26,519 bases of DNA from positions 1 to 26,519 of IMG/VR virus record IMGVR_UViG_3300028920_000241. One strand, written 5' to 3'. The translations under genes and the position numbers were made by a program. The notes beneath the pieces were generated by a model. The model saw nothing but the letters and a program-made list of their open reading frames with translations. It was not told the DNA's origin and searched no databases. This DNA is from a virus. Of the stretch, positions 1 to 7,388 are shown one piece after another (position 1 is the stretch's first letter; every line of letters begins with the position of its first letter).

Positions 1-2
1 TT

Positions 3-524
3 GCTTTTGACCCTGATGATCTGCCGCCCCTCAGCGATGAGGAGCTCGAGCCGTTTCCGTATGCTACTGTGAAGGCGTATAAGGAGGCGCAGAAAGAGAC
101 GTTGAACAGGGCTGAGGCCAGTATTACGGTGCTGGACACGCTTGGAAACAACGCCACGAACAGGCTGAAGTTGCGCAAGAGGCGCGGGTACCATCAGGTA
201 TGGAAAAGGCCAGATCAGTTTGAAGCTGCGAAACAGCTTGGTTATACGGTCATCAGGGAGCCGAAAGACGATAGGGAGGCAGAGAATCCTGGCATGGAGT
301 CCGGACCGATAAAGAAGATTGGGAAAGAAGATGATCCGGAGCTGATTGCTATGGAGATCCCGCAGGAGCGGAAGGATCGGCACACAAAGGCACAGACGTT
401 GAAAAGCCAGCGTGCGTATAAGTCGAACAAAGAGACCTTTGCGGGAAACGTTGAGCAGTTCAACAGGAACCTTCCGAAGCCCGACCGTATGAAAGTAGTA
501 GATGATGAGGGGGATGTAGGCTAA
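3..524 (+). CDS. Capsid-adjacent phage protein, 5' truncated by window edge
   Basis: The reading frame is open from base 3 to a TAA at 522-524, so the gene starts before the window. A GTG at 69 is in frame but has no ribosome binding site and sits mid-frame, so it is not taken as the start. The visible 173 residues are highly charged. A segment reading GYHQVWKRPDQFEAAKQLGY is followed by an acidic linker, then a DPELIAMEIPQERKDRH segment. From memory, this two-part layout (aromatic GYH..W, then GY..V, then a 'MEIP/MRRP' helix) resembles a recurrent protein of unknown function encoded just upstream of capsid genes in other tailed phages. A scaffold or capsid-assembly role would fit the position but is inference. 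The next gene begins 50 bases downstream. Confidence 0.75.
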   Translation, partial: AFDPDDLPPLSDEELEPFPYATVKAYKEAQKETLNRAEASITVLDTLGNNATNRLKLRKRRGYHQVWKRPDQFEAAKQLGYTVIREPKDDREAENPGMESGPIKKIGKEDDPELIAMEIPQERKDRHTKAQTLKSQRAYKSNKETFAGNVEQFNRNLPKPDRMKVVDDEGDVG

Positions 525-573
525 GCCGTCGGCTATCTGGCCTGCACCGCCTTAAGATAATAGGAGGAAAAGG

Positions 574-1095
574 ATGAACACATTTGCTCCTTTTTCGCTG
601 CGTTATCATAACAGGGATTCCGGCACTTCTGCCGCTCCCACTCGACGTGTACCGATAGGCGCTCAGGGAGACACGATCTCCACGGGTGATCCGGTGCAGG
701 TAGAGGGCGGTGTAGCTGCTGAGTATAACGCTGGAGATGGTATCTTCGGCGTAGCGCTGTACGACTTCCCTACGTATGACGCAGATTTGGGTCTGAGAGA
801 CGGTCCTGACTATAACTTTCCGCTGATCTATCCGGCGAACGACAGCGAGTCTGTCTACCGGGTGCAGGCTAAGCTCCTTGAGAGTGAAGAGGCACAGGAA
901 GTGACGGCGGATGGTGTTCTCGGTCATTCGTTCAATCTTGCCGGCGCTACCGGTGCGATGTACCTTGATCTGAGTGCGACAGGAACCGACTTTCTTGTAA
1001 TCGATATCGACCGGAACGTAAGTGAGTGGGGAGACCTTTATCCCGTACTGCTCGTTCAGATCATCAACCCGCAGGACGTTGATCCAACGGTTTAA
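574..1095 (+). CDS. Putative capsid decoration / head structural protein
   Basis: The protein has 173 residues and starts with ATG behind a strong AGGAGG about 7 bases upstream. It is rich in small, acidic and aromatic residues and looks predominantly beta-stranded, with no membrane segment, signal peptide or catalytic motif. The central stretch (about residues 25-60: GAQGDTISTGDPVQVEGG, then GIFGVALYDF) resembles small beta-barrel decoration proteins encoded directly upstream of HK97-fold capsid genes, which keep 'G.PV' and 'G.A..D' elements. It lies 13 bases upstream of the major capsid gene, supporting a head-stabilising role. The function is inferred from position and fold-like features, not from a diagnostic motif. 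Confidence 0.7.
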   Translation: MNTFAPFSLRYHNRDSGTSAAPTRRVPIGAQGDTISTGDPVQVEGGVAAEYNAGDGIFGVALYDFPTYDADLGLRDGPDYNFPLIYPANDSESVYRVQAKLLESEEAQEVTADGVLGHSFNLAGATGAMYLDLSATGTDFLVIDIDRNVSEWGDLYPVLLVQIINPQDVDPTV

Positions 1096-1108
1096 GGAGG
1101 AGTAGAAT

Positions 1109-2005
1109 ATGCCTATGACAACTGGTGGGTTTGCAAATCTGCTTACCCCGGAGTTTTCGGACATCTTCTTTGACGATTATCAGCGTCAGCCTACTGAGTA
1201 CACTGCGGTTGCGAATACCACACAGGAGACGACTCACTTCGTTAAGGAAGGAGACATGGTTGGGCTCGGAGCCATGCAGGCAATGCATGAGAATCAGGCG
1301 ATTCCGTTTGAGCGCTTTGAGCAGGGCAATGACAAAACTGTATACTTTACCAACTTTGGTCTTGGTGTACAGATGTCACGAAATATGTATGAGGACGATC
1401 TTACCGGCCACATGAAGAAGGCCATGAGCGATCTCGGTAAGTCCGCCGCCTACACCCGTGAGCTGATGTTTTGGGATCTGCTGAACAGCGGTGCCGATCC
1501 TTTAGTCCGTGTAGGTCTCGACGGTCTTGCGCTGTTCAATAATTTGCACCCCGTACAGGGAGTTCCTGGTGCTACGCTGGACAACATCGTAGGTGGTGCG
1601 CTCAGTGCTACTACGCTTGAGAGTGCCTGTGATCTGCTCGAAGGTCTTACGAATGAGAAGGGCGTTCCCATTGTGTACAAGCCGAAGCTGTTAGTTATTC
1701 CTTATCAGCTGCGGTGGATCGCACAGGAACTGATTGAAAGTGAGCTGGACCCTGAGAGTGCGAACAACACCATGAACCCGCTCAACCACATCGGCCTGAA
1801 GTTTATGGTAAGTCATTACCTTACTGATGCTGATGCGTGTTATCTGATTGCGAACGAACACGACCTTCGCTTTATGTGGAGACGTGAGGCGCAGTTTAAG
1901 GGCATGGACGACTTCAACACCGATGCTGCAATCTTCAAGGGCACCATGCGCTTTCAGACCACCTTCTTCCACTGGAGAGGCGTTGTAAAGATCGACGGAA
2001 CGTAG
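1109..2005 (+). CDS. Major capsid protein (HK97-like fold)
   Basis: The protein has 298 residues and starts with ATG behind AAGGAGGAG. It shows the pattern of Mu gpT-like or similar HK97-fold shell proteins. An N-terminal arm ('LLTPEFSDIFFDDYQ') is followed by a charged segment, then 'YFTNFGLGVQMSRNMYEDD' (about residues 79-97), where the shell polypeptide commits to an L-G-V-Q-M-S-R strand and a D-D-L turn. A helix holding 'AAYTRELMFWDLLNSG' follows, then 'DGLALFNNLHP', which matches the 'D...LF...HP' element of these proteins, and 'PKLLVIPYQLRWIAQELI'. No N-terminal prodomain is obvious. It forms the icosahedral head shell. Decoration-like and small structural genes flank it, and a terminator lies beyond the next gene, as is common for highly expressed capsid operons. 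Confidence 0.9.
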   Translation: MPMTTGGFANLLTPEFSDIFFDDYQRQPTEYTAVANTTQETTHFVKEGDMVGLGAMQAMHENQAIPFERFEQGNDKTVYFTNFGLGVQMSRNMYEDDLTGHMKKAMSDLGKSAAYTRELMFWDLLNSGADPLVRVGLDGLALFNNLHPVQGVPGATLDNIVGGALSATTLESACDLLEGLTNEKGVPIVYKPKLLVIPYQLRWIAQELIESELDPESANNTMNPLNHIGLKFMVSHYLTDADACYLIANEHDLRFMWRREAQFKGMDDFNTDAAIFKGTMRFQTTFFHWRGVVKIDGT

Positions 2006-2014
2006 GAGGTAGTT

Positions 2015-2323
2015 ATGGTTTTTAATAATCCAGCGGCTGCATCTTATTTTCCGAATGGCGTAGCTCAGATAACGCACTTCATAAAGGGCGGAGCTGCCGG
2101 TGACCACACGGTTGCGAACATTAAGACGACCGATATGTTGCTTGCAGTGCAGGCTATAGAGTGGGACACCGACGGTGATGTCAGCGCTGTTACCGGACTC
2201 CTCAGTGAGTTCAGCATCAAGCAGGACGGCAAGATTAACAACGCAGGCGGTACAAACACGTCTGATATGTTGCTTGCAGTCACTATCGCAGCCGGTACGA
2301 AGCGTTACAGTGTTATGAGCTAA
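2015..2323 (+). CDS. Small structural protein downstream of major capsid
   Basis: The protein has 102 residues. Its ATG is preceded by GGAGG 8 bases upstream, in a 9-base gap after the capsid gene. It is not recognised as a named family. The sequence contains two copies of a T/S-x-DMLLAV motif (about residues 39-46 and 83-90), spaced like two equivalent strands of a beta-sandwich, with acidic and glycine-rich turns between. There are no cysteines and no membrane segments. Sitting between the capsid gene and a terminator, it is probably a virion head component such as a cement or decoration protein. That role is inference from position. Confidence 0.7.
   Translation: MVFNNPAAASYFPNGVAQITHFIKGGAAGDHTVANIKTTDMLLAVQAIEWDTDGDVSAVTGLLSEFSIKQDGKINNAGGTNTSDMLLAVTIAAGTKRYSVMS
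2132..2280 (+). repeat. 17-base direct repeat within the small structural gene
   Basis: The sequence gatatgttgcttgcagt occurs at 2132-2148 and again at 2264-2280, in the same reading frame, 132 bases (44 codons) apart. It encodes the duplicated DMLLAV motif. This could be a relic of internal duplication or convergent coding of the same strand; the flanking codons differ. Confidence 0.8.
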
Positions 2324-2343
2324 TGAAACCGTAAAGAGATTTT

Positions 2344-2379
2344 AAGGGGCCGCCTCACCGTAGGTGAGCCCCTTTTTTC
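2344..2379 (+). terminator. Rho-independent terminator after capsid operon
   Basis: AAGGGG pairs with CCCCTT, and inside it CTCACC pairs with GGTGAG around a GTA loop. A four-base asymmetric bulge (CCGC) lies on the 5' side. The stem runs straight into six T residues. It lies 20 bases after the stop of the small structural gene and about 15 bases before the next start. It should limit read-through from the capsid transcript to the genes that follow. Confidence 0.88.
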
Positions 2380-2394
2380 TGTAAGGAAAAACAT

Positions 2395-2709
2395 ATGGGT
2401 GCAGGAGACAGAGAGGTTACATGGGTAGACCGGGAAGTGCAGGACACTGACGGGTCTATTGTTACAAGGAGCGTGCCGCAGTCCTCAGACGGCTTTGTTC
2501 CCGGCCTTACCGGCCAGAGGAGCTACCGCTGTGTGATATGCGGGCTTGCGTATAAAGAGGAAGACGTGCGCATATTCCGCGGAAAGCCTTACTGTATACC
2601 GGGAGGATGCGCTGACGATATAGAAAGCATTCTTATGAAAGAGCGGGCTGGGCGGCTTCGCAAATCATCAGGCACCGAGCAGGTGTCTCACTTCACTGAA
2701 GGAGGATAA
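2395..2709 (+). CDS. Small Cys4 (zinc-ribbon-like) protein
   Basis: The protein has 104 residues and starts with ATG behind TAAGGA, just after the capsid terminator. Cysteines at about residues 46, 49, 67 and 72 form a C-x2-C...C-x4-C arrangement, with aromatic and glycine residues between (CVICGLAYKEEDVRIFRG, then YCIPGGC). This is the expected geometry of a single structural zinc site, and the sequence YRCVICG is typical of zinc ribbons. The N-terminal 40 residues are acidic and probably extended; the C-terminus is a basic helix. I do not recognise the family. It may be a minor virion protein or assembly factor; nucleic-acid binding is possible but unproven. Its last codons carry the GGAGG of the next gene. 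Confidence 0.7.
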   Translation: MGAGDREVTWVDREVQDTDGSIVTRSVPQSSDGFVPGLTGQRSYRCVICGLAYKEEDVRIFRGKPYCIPGGCADDIESILMKERAGRLRKSSGTEQVSHFTEGG

Positions 2710-2711
2710 AT

Positions 2712-2951
2712 ATGGCTGCTGTAGAAAAAGGACAGGTTATCATAATGGCTGCTGACGGTGATGCTGTTACCGGTCTTCGTCGGATTCAGGCTATGCACGC
2801 TACAGGTGCTGTAGCTGCTATTCAGAATACGGATGGGGACGCTATATGTGCGTTTGCAGGTGAGGACAGCATCAGCTATCCTTCTAACCTGAAGGCAAGC
2901 GGCATAAAGCGCGGGGCCGGCGCCGGCGTACTGTACGTGTACCTTGCATAA
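2712..2951 (+). CDS. Small hypothetical (structural?) protein
   Basis: The protein has 79 residues. Its ATG lies 2 bases after the previous stop and uses a GGAGG located in the end of that gene, so translation is probably coupled. The composition is rich in Ala, Gly and Asp with alternating hydrophobic positions ('GQVIIMAADGDAVTGLRRI', 'GVLYVYLA'), suggesting a small all-beta protein. There are no catalytic motifs, signal peptide or membrane helix. The overall look resembles the 102-residue protein after the capsid gene, although no convincing alignment is visible by eye. Function unknown; a minor virion component is the most economical guess. Confidence 0.65.
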   Translation: MAAVEKGQVIIMAADGDAVTGLRRIQAMHATGAVAAIQNTDGDAICAFAGEDSISYPSNLKASGIKRGAGAGVLYVYLA

Positions 2952-2968
2952 CTGTGTGAGGTAAAAAC

Positions 2969-3805
2969 GTGACAATATTAACAGTTCAATTTGATATCAA
3001 CGGTTACACGGACTACAAGGAACTGTTACGTGTATTCGAGTCATCTGTGCACCGGCACATGCCGGAGGCGAACTTTGAGAAGATCATTCTGCCGGCAGAG
3101 GATCGCACTCCTGCTATGCGTTGCGGTAAACACGCGAACACGCGTAAGCTTGAGGTTTGGGTAGATTACATCGATAACACTGACGACGATGTTATCTTAG
3201 CCGACTGCGATATGCTGATGCTTAAGAGCGCCGAGCACGCCTTCGATCTGCCGTTTGATATTGCGTATACGCGCCGGCTGAAGGTAGGCAAGGTTCCCTT
3301 TAACAACGGGATCATGATGGTCCGTCCTACTGGAGCCTCTCGCGACTTTATGCACCGCTGGCTTGAAGTGAACAATCAGATGTTTCTTGATAAAGACTTT
3401 CATGGAGTGTGGAACAGAAAGTATAAGGGTATGAATCAGACAGCGTTCGGTTATATGCTTGAGAGGGGTGAGCATCATGCTGACCTTCATGCTTACACAA
3501 CCCGTGAATGGAATGCTGTAGATCCGGACTGGTCGTACATTGATGACGATACGGTGTTCGTGCATATAAAGGGAGCGCTTAGGGACGCTACTGTACGGGG
3601 TAAAGCCCCGCTCGGTTCTGTCGTATATCCTGCAGCCCTCTGGTACAAGGAAGCCGGTCAAGGTATTCCTCATCAATATAAAAGGCTTATAGACATACGC
3701 AGAAACGGTCGCGGTCACAGTGCCATAGTACGGAAGCATCTGAGACGGCAGGGGGGGCAGCTTAATAAGGTTGAGAGTATGATGGAAAAGGCGGGTCTTA
3801 TATGA
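2969..3805 (+). CDS. GT-A fold glycosyltransferase (GT8-like)
   Basis: The protein has 278 residues and starts with GTG behind GAGGT. Sugar-nucleotide transferase features appear in order: an N-terminal beta strand (TILTVQFDI), an ADCD motif at about residues 78-81 that fits the metal-binding DxD of GT-A enzymes, 'FNNGIMMVRP' at about 111-120 (the N-x-G-x-x-x element of GT8-like and related families), and VHIKG at about 198-202, matching the late H-x-x-G metal-ligand motif of GT8-like enzymes. It should transfer a sugar from a nucleotide donor; acceptor and sugar are not readable. It overlaps the next glycosyltransferase by 4 bases (ATGA), so the two are co-translated. Possible roles are virion protein glycosylation or host surface modification. 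Confidence 0.82.
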   Translation: MTILTVQFDINGYTDYKELLRVFESSVHRHMPEANFEKIILPAEDRTPAMRCGKHANTRKLEVWVDYIDNTDDDVILADCDMLMLKSAEHAFDLPFDIAYTRRLKVGKVPFNNGIMMVRPTGASRDFMHRWLEVNNQMFLDKDFHGVWNRKYKGMNQTAFGYMLERGEHHADLHAYTTREWNAVDPDWSYIDDDTVFVHIKGALRDATVRGKAPLGSVVYPAALWYKEAGQGIPHQYKRLIDIRRNGRGHSAIVRKHLRRQGGQLNKVESMMEKAGLI

Positions 3806-4548
3806 CTCCTATAATAGCTGTGATAATGGTACGCAACGAAGATCTCTACATTAAGTATGTTATTGAGGGTGTAGAACGGTTTGTTGACGACATCCTTATG
3901 ATAGACACCGGCAGTACTGACGATACGGTAAGCATAGCGAAGCATTGTGGAGTAACACCGGTGCATGAGCCGAATCTGAAGAAGACGCACAGCTACATTG
4001 AGCCGTATATCGGGAAGAATGTGTGGGTCTTCGGCGTTGATGGGGATGAAATATTCGACCCTGCAGGACTCGAGACGCTGTACAGCCAGATAGAGAGCGG
4101 AATGTATGATCTTGCTTACCAAGTGCAAGGCTGGTTTCTGCACGCCACCGAGTTCACGCCAGGAGACAATACTGCGAAAGGGTATCTTGGTCCGCCGGCA
4201 CACACTCCGACGAAGCTGTACAATATGAGTCATATATCAAGGTGGCCGAACACCTATAATGATGTGCTGTTTCATGTAGGCACCCGTGTACATGCGGGCA
4301 AGAAAATGCGGGCTCTTCCAGACACGTGGGAAGGCAATCCGCTACGGTGTGTGCACACGCGGTTTCTGCGGAGATCTACCGCTGACCGGGAAGAAGAGGT
4401 AGGAGTGCGGTTCGGTCCGGGGCACAATGCCGGCAAGCGGCTGAACTCAGGATTTAAGGGGAAAGATCCTGCAAAGAACTATCGTCATAACTACAGACGT
4501 GGTATAATACAGGAAGTAGAGATTTGGGATATGTTGAGGGAGGAGTGA
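3802..4548 (+). CDS. Family 2-like glycosyltransferase
   Basis: The protein has 248 residues and starts at an ATGA overlap with the preceding glycosyltransferase. The N-terminus has classic GT2 landmarks: 'AVIMVRNE' (residues 6-13), 'IDTGSTDDT' (34-42) binding the nucleotide, and 'FGVDGDE' (about 77-83), where DGDE fills the DxD position. This is the shape of the GT2 group that reads '.RNE......D.IvVvDtgStD.T...'. There are no membrane segments, so it is a soluble cytoplasmic enzyme. Donor and acceptor are unknown. It forms a cassette with the upstream GT8-like and the downstream methyltransferase genes; its TGA overlaps the methyltransferase ATG by one base. Confidence 0.9.
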   Translation: MTPIIAVIMVRNEDLYIKYVIEGVERFVDDILMIDTGSTDDTVSIAKHCGVTPVHEPNLKKTHSYIEPYIGKNVWVFGVDGDEIFDPAGLETLYSQIESGMYDLAYQVQGWFLHATEFTPGDNTAKGYLGPPAHTPTKLYNMSHISRWPNTYNDVLFHVGTRVHAGKKMRALPDTWEGNPLRCVHTRFLRRSTADREEEVGVRFGPGHNAGKRLNSGFKGKDPAKNYRHNYRRGIIQEVEIWDMLREE

Positions 4549-5213
4549 TGCCGAGCAAAGAAATCATTGAGGCGGAAAGGAATCGCAAAAAGCCGGTTGT
4601 ACCGAGAAAGGCGAACATACGGGAGCAACTTTTAGAAGCGCATAAAGCTGAGCGGAGCCGCATAAACGGCAAAAGCAAACGGTGGGAAGAGCTGATTGCT
4701 CGCATACCGGTAGCGGTCCCTACGCGTGGAGCTGAGATCGGCGTATGGAAAGGAGCGACATCAAAGCAGGTTCTGCAGAAGCGCCCCCTTACGACTCTTC
4801 TTATGATAGACAGTTGGCGCCGTCCTCCGGAAGGCAGCCGGTATGCTGAGACTCCCGGCACTACACAGCACAGGCCGCAGGAAGTCTTTGATGAAGCGTA
4901 TGAAGGCGTGCTTGCCATGGCACAACGCTATGGTGAACGCGGTCTTGTTATGGCAATGTACAGCAAGGAGGCAGCAGAGGAGGTCAGCAACCACAGTCTT
5001 GATTACGTCTTTATAGATGCCGAGCACACCTATGAAGGGGTAAAGGAAGACATTGCGTTGTGGTCGCCGAAGGTCAAGCACGGCGGCTGGATCGGCGGAC
5101 ACGACTATAACAATTTGCCGAACTTTCCTGGAGTGAAGAAGGCTGTTGATGAAGCTTTCCCTGACGGGGTGGAGCTCGGTGCAGACCACGTTTGGTTCAA
5201 ACGTATTCTTTGA
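4548..5213 (+). CDS. Class I SAM-dependent methyltransferase (Methyltransf_24-like)
   Basis: ATG at 4548 is chosen because it has a GGAGG about 4 bases upstream and overlaps the previous TGA by one base. An in-frame TTG at 4524 has no such site. The product is 221 residues. A basic helical N-terminus (1-50) precedes a Rossmann methyltransferase: 'GAEIGVWKG' (61-69, SAM motif I), 'MIDSW' (86-90), 'DYVFIDAEHTYEG' (about 152-164) and 'GGHDY' (183-187). The IDA.H.YE and GG..GGHDY elements are the signature of the Methyltransf_24 group, many of which methylate sugars or act beside glycosyltransferases. Placement after two glycosyltransferases suggests methyl capping of a glycan, which is inference. 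Confidence 0.9.
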   Translation: MPSKEIIEAERNRKKPVVPRKANIREQLLEAHKAERSRINGKSKRWEELIARIPVAVPTRGAEIGVWKGATSKQVLQKRPLTTLLMIDSWRRPPEGSRYAETPGTTQHRPQEVFDEAYEGVLAMAQRYGERGLVMAMYSKEAAEEVSNHSLDYVFIDAEHTYEGVKEDIALWSPKVKHGGWIGGHDYNNLPNFPGVKKAVDEAFPDGVELGADHVWFKRIL

Positions 5214-5226
5214 GTGAGGAGAATAT

Positions 5227-5724
5227 ATGGTAGATGTTACTTGTTTGAAACAATTGTTGTTATATGACCCATTGACAGGAAACATTACATGGAAGAGAAA
5301 CCACTTCTCAATGAAAGCTGGACAGATTGCTGGCGCGGTTGACGATCGCGGTTATCGTAGGATTTCAATTAAAGGTAAGTCGCATTTAGCGCATAGAATA
5401 GCTTGGGTTTTTATTAGTGGCGATTGGCCTATCAATCAAATAGATCATATTAACGGTAATAAAGATGATAATAGGGCTATGAATCTTCGTGATGTAACTA
5501 ATCGCGCTAATATAATCAACTCTTATAAGCACCGCAACGGAAAACTACCTGGAGCTACCTATCTTAAGAGGCTAAAGCAAAGAAAACACCCGTGGCAAGC
5601 TCAGATAAGGATAGACGGAAAACAAACTTTCCTTGGCTGTTTTGCTACTAAAGAGGATGCTAATAAAGCTTATATGAAAGTTTATAGCGATTTAGAAAAC
5701 TTATATGAGCGTGGAGGAGGTTGA
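5227..5724 (+). CDS. HNH homing endonuclease with AP2 DNA-binding domain
   Basis: The protein has 165 residues and starts with ATG behind GAGGAG. The HNH core spans about 52-95: 'HRIAWVF' with H56, 'QIDHINGNKDDNR' with D73-H74 and N82, then 'MNLRDVTNRAN'. A C-terminal AP2-like domain follows ('HPWQAQIRIDGKQTFLGCF', then TKEDANKAY). HNH-AP2 proteins are free-standing homing endonucleases of phages. The gene is visibly richer in A/T (codons such as att, aat, tat) than its neighbours, suggesting recent transfer. It lies between the methyltransferase and adaptor genes and appears to split no coding sequence. Its final codons supply the GGAGG of the adaptor gene. Confidence 0.93.
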   Translation: MVDVTCLKQLLLYDPLTGNITWKRNHFSMKAGQIAGAVDDRGYRRISIKGKSHLAHRIAWVFISGDWPINQIDHINGNKDDNRAMNLRDVTNRANIINSYKHRNGKLPGATYLKRLKQRKHPWQAQIRIDGKQTFLGCFATKEDANKAYMKVYSDLENLYERGGG

Positions 5725-5725
5725 T

Positions 5726-6682
5726 ATGACAGTTGAGGAGATGCTCATAGAGCTGCACAGTCAGCTTGGTAAGCCGAGTGATCTTGACCCGTATGCGGCA
5801 GACGGCGAGACGGTAGACATCGGCTCGGAAGGAGCGGTACGGCTTCTTCAGTGGCTCAACAGAGCCTACCGGCGTATACTTACGTGGCGCTTTAAGAACG
5901 GGCGCATCATACGGTTTCGCTGTACTGAGCGTGAAGTATATTTTGCCGGCGTTTCCCTAACCGGGACCGCTGCAGCAGGTGCTGCTCAGACTATTACCTT
6001 TGACGCTGTCGCTGAAGCTGTGGCCGACTTTTATAATGGGTGGGCCATTGAAATAACCGGAGGAACCGGGAGCGGGCAGAAGCGTCTCATAGTAGACTAC
6101 AGCGCGGCACGGGTGGCGACAGTGGCCACAGCGTGGGATACGACACCGGATGCTACAAGCACCTACTGCGTGACAAAGAACGTGTACAACTTTGTGGATG
6201 CAGGAGCGGCTGATGCGGCGGTAAACATTCCGCTCTCGCCGACTGAAGAGCTGATAGCGGTCATGCAGATAACAGATCTTGAAGATAATAGCGTGCTTAC
6301 GCGGGCGGACCGCACCGCTCAGTTCACTTCTATCGAGACAACGATAGGAAGCTCACCGAGCGTATTTGCTGACGTAACAGGCGGTCTCATCTTCGACACG
6401 ACTGTACCTGATGGCCGGTATTATAGGATAAGGTATTTCGGTATGCCGGCAACGCTTACAGCGCTTACTGATGAGCCTGAGATACCGCAGGCATTTCAGG
6501 AGGCGGTTCTGCTGTGGGCTGTCTGGTGGGGTTTGCGCAGACAACAGGAGTTTGCAGGCGCATATAGCACAAAGCGTGATCTTGAGGATACGCTGGAAAC
6601 TGCAATACAGCAGTTCGACCGTGGGAGTGATCGCGATGATATTTCGTTTTATATGGAGGATTATTATGGATATTCTTCGTAG
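5726..6682 (+). CDS. Head-tail adaptor / connector protein
   Basis: The ATG at 5726 is preferred over an in-frame ATG at 5705 because GGAGGAGG lies about 8 bases before it; the product is 318 residues. The N-terminus ('TVEEMLIELHSQLG', then 'LLQWLNRAYRRIL') and C-terminus ('IPQAFQEAVLLWAVWWGLRRQQ', split here as two helices) form the helical adaptor body seen in podovirus connector proteins of the P22 gp4 / T7 gp11 type. A central beta insertion (about 75-165) contains 'EITGGTGSGQKRLIVDY', a small beta module common in phage adaptor and fibre proteins. It should join the portal ring to the tail. Position before fibre and tail genes supports this. Confidence 0.72.
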   Translation: MTVEEMLIELHSQLGKPSDLDPYAADGETVDIGSEGAVRLLQWLNRAYRRILTWRFKNGRIIRFRCTEREVYFAGVSLTGTAAAGAAQTITFDAVAEAVADFYNGWAIEITGGTGSGQKRLIVDYSAARVATVATAWDTTPDATSTYCVTKNVYNFVDAGAADAAVNIPLSPTEELIAVMQITDLEDNSVLTRADRTAQFTSIETTIGSSPSVFADVTGGLIFDTTVPDGRYYRIRYFGMPATLTALTDEPEIPQAFQEAVLLWAVWWGLRRQQEFAGAYSTKRDLEDTLETAIQQFDRGSDRDDISFYMEDYYGYSS

Positions 6683-7376
6683 TTTACTGGCCTTAGTGAC
6701 GTGGAATACGTCATTCGAGGATAACCCGAGCGGCAACGACAGCCCGAGCTACGGCGATGATGAGATCAGACTCTTAAAGACAGGAATAAGAGAGCGGTTT
6801 GAGAAGGGGCACACGATGAACCTCGGCAGCGGAACGGTTGCTGCAGACGGCTGGCACAAGAGCGGGAGTGCAAAACTATATTATCAGGCTGCTGAGCCTA
6901 CAACGCGCCCCGATGGTACAACTGCCCTCACTGCTGATGACAATGGCCGCCGGTGGGTTCGCTCTACTGATAGAAGCGAATATGTTTACGTGCATCCATC
7001 ATGGGTTCCTGTTTCAATTTTAGTTGGCGGTAACAATGTTTTCTCTGGAGATAATGATCACACTGGAGAAGAAACTTTCTCAGGTGGGGCTGATCTTGGG
7101 AATAATGGTACGTCAATAGGTATAAAAGCCTTAACAGGAACGTTAAATGCTGGCGGAAATATATCCGTAGCTCATGGTCTTGACGTTGACGACATTCTTG
7201 TTGCGATAGCATTTGTACATAGTATTACTAACAGTAATTGGGCGGCTATACCTTGGGATGGAGATGGGACAAGCGGTGCATACGTATTTTACGACGCTAC
7301 AAATGTTATCATAACTAGCTTAACTGCTGATTATAATAATCAAGGCTATAGAATTGTAGTTATTTACGCAATATAG
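6666..7376 (+). CDS. Short tail fibre / receptor-binding protein
   Basis: The ATG at 6666 has a GGAGG 6 bases upstream, inside the end of the adaptor gene (17-base overlap). The product is 236 residues. The N-terminal 40 residues contain 'GDDEIRLLKTGIRERFEKGH', a common virion-anchor motif of phage fibre proteins (N-S-P..GDD.IR.LK). The middle resembles a collar segment ('DNGRRWVRSTDRSEY'), followed by 'NNVFSGDNDHTGEETFSGG', a repeat style typical of trimeric fibres. The last 100 or so residues look like a compact beta domain ('DDILVAIAFVHS...', 'YRIVVIYAI') and are encoded by clearly more AT-rich DNA (about 7000-7376), consistent with an exchanged receptor-binding tip. Receptor unknown. Confidence 0.75.
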   Translation: MDILRSLLALVTWNTSFEDNPSGNDSPSYGDDEIRLLKTGIRERFEKGHTMNLGSGTVAADGWHKSGSAKLYYQAAEPTTRPDGTTALTADDNGRRWVRSTDRSEYVYVHPSWVPVSILVGGNNVFSGDNDHTGEETFSGGADLGNNGTSIGIKALTGTLNAGGNISVAHGLDVDDILVAIAFVHSITNSNWAAIPWDGDGTSGAYVFYDATNVIITSLTADYNNQGYRIVVIYAI

Positions 7377-7388
7377 GTGCAATGCAAA

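Noticed and set aside
525-573. Possible promoter (TAAGATAAT) and small AGCCG/CGGCT palindrome before the decoration-like gene
   Set aside because: No matching -35 element is seen at proper spacing and the palindrome is too short to be meaningful.
460-1164. 234-codon minus-strand open frame opposite the decoration-like and capsid genes
   Set aside because: It is antisense to two well-supported plus-strand genes and spans their intergenic RBS region. Composition is unlike a real protein and no start signal is seen.
6471-6665. Upstream extension of the short fibre gene
   Set aside because: It would overlap 212 bases of the adaptor gene in another frame and encodes Arg/Cys-rich nonsense. The ATG at 6666 has a GGAGG site and begins the recognisable fibre anchor.
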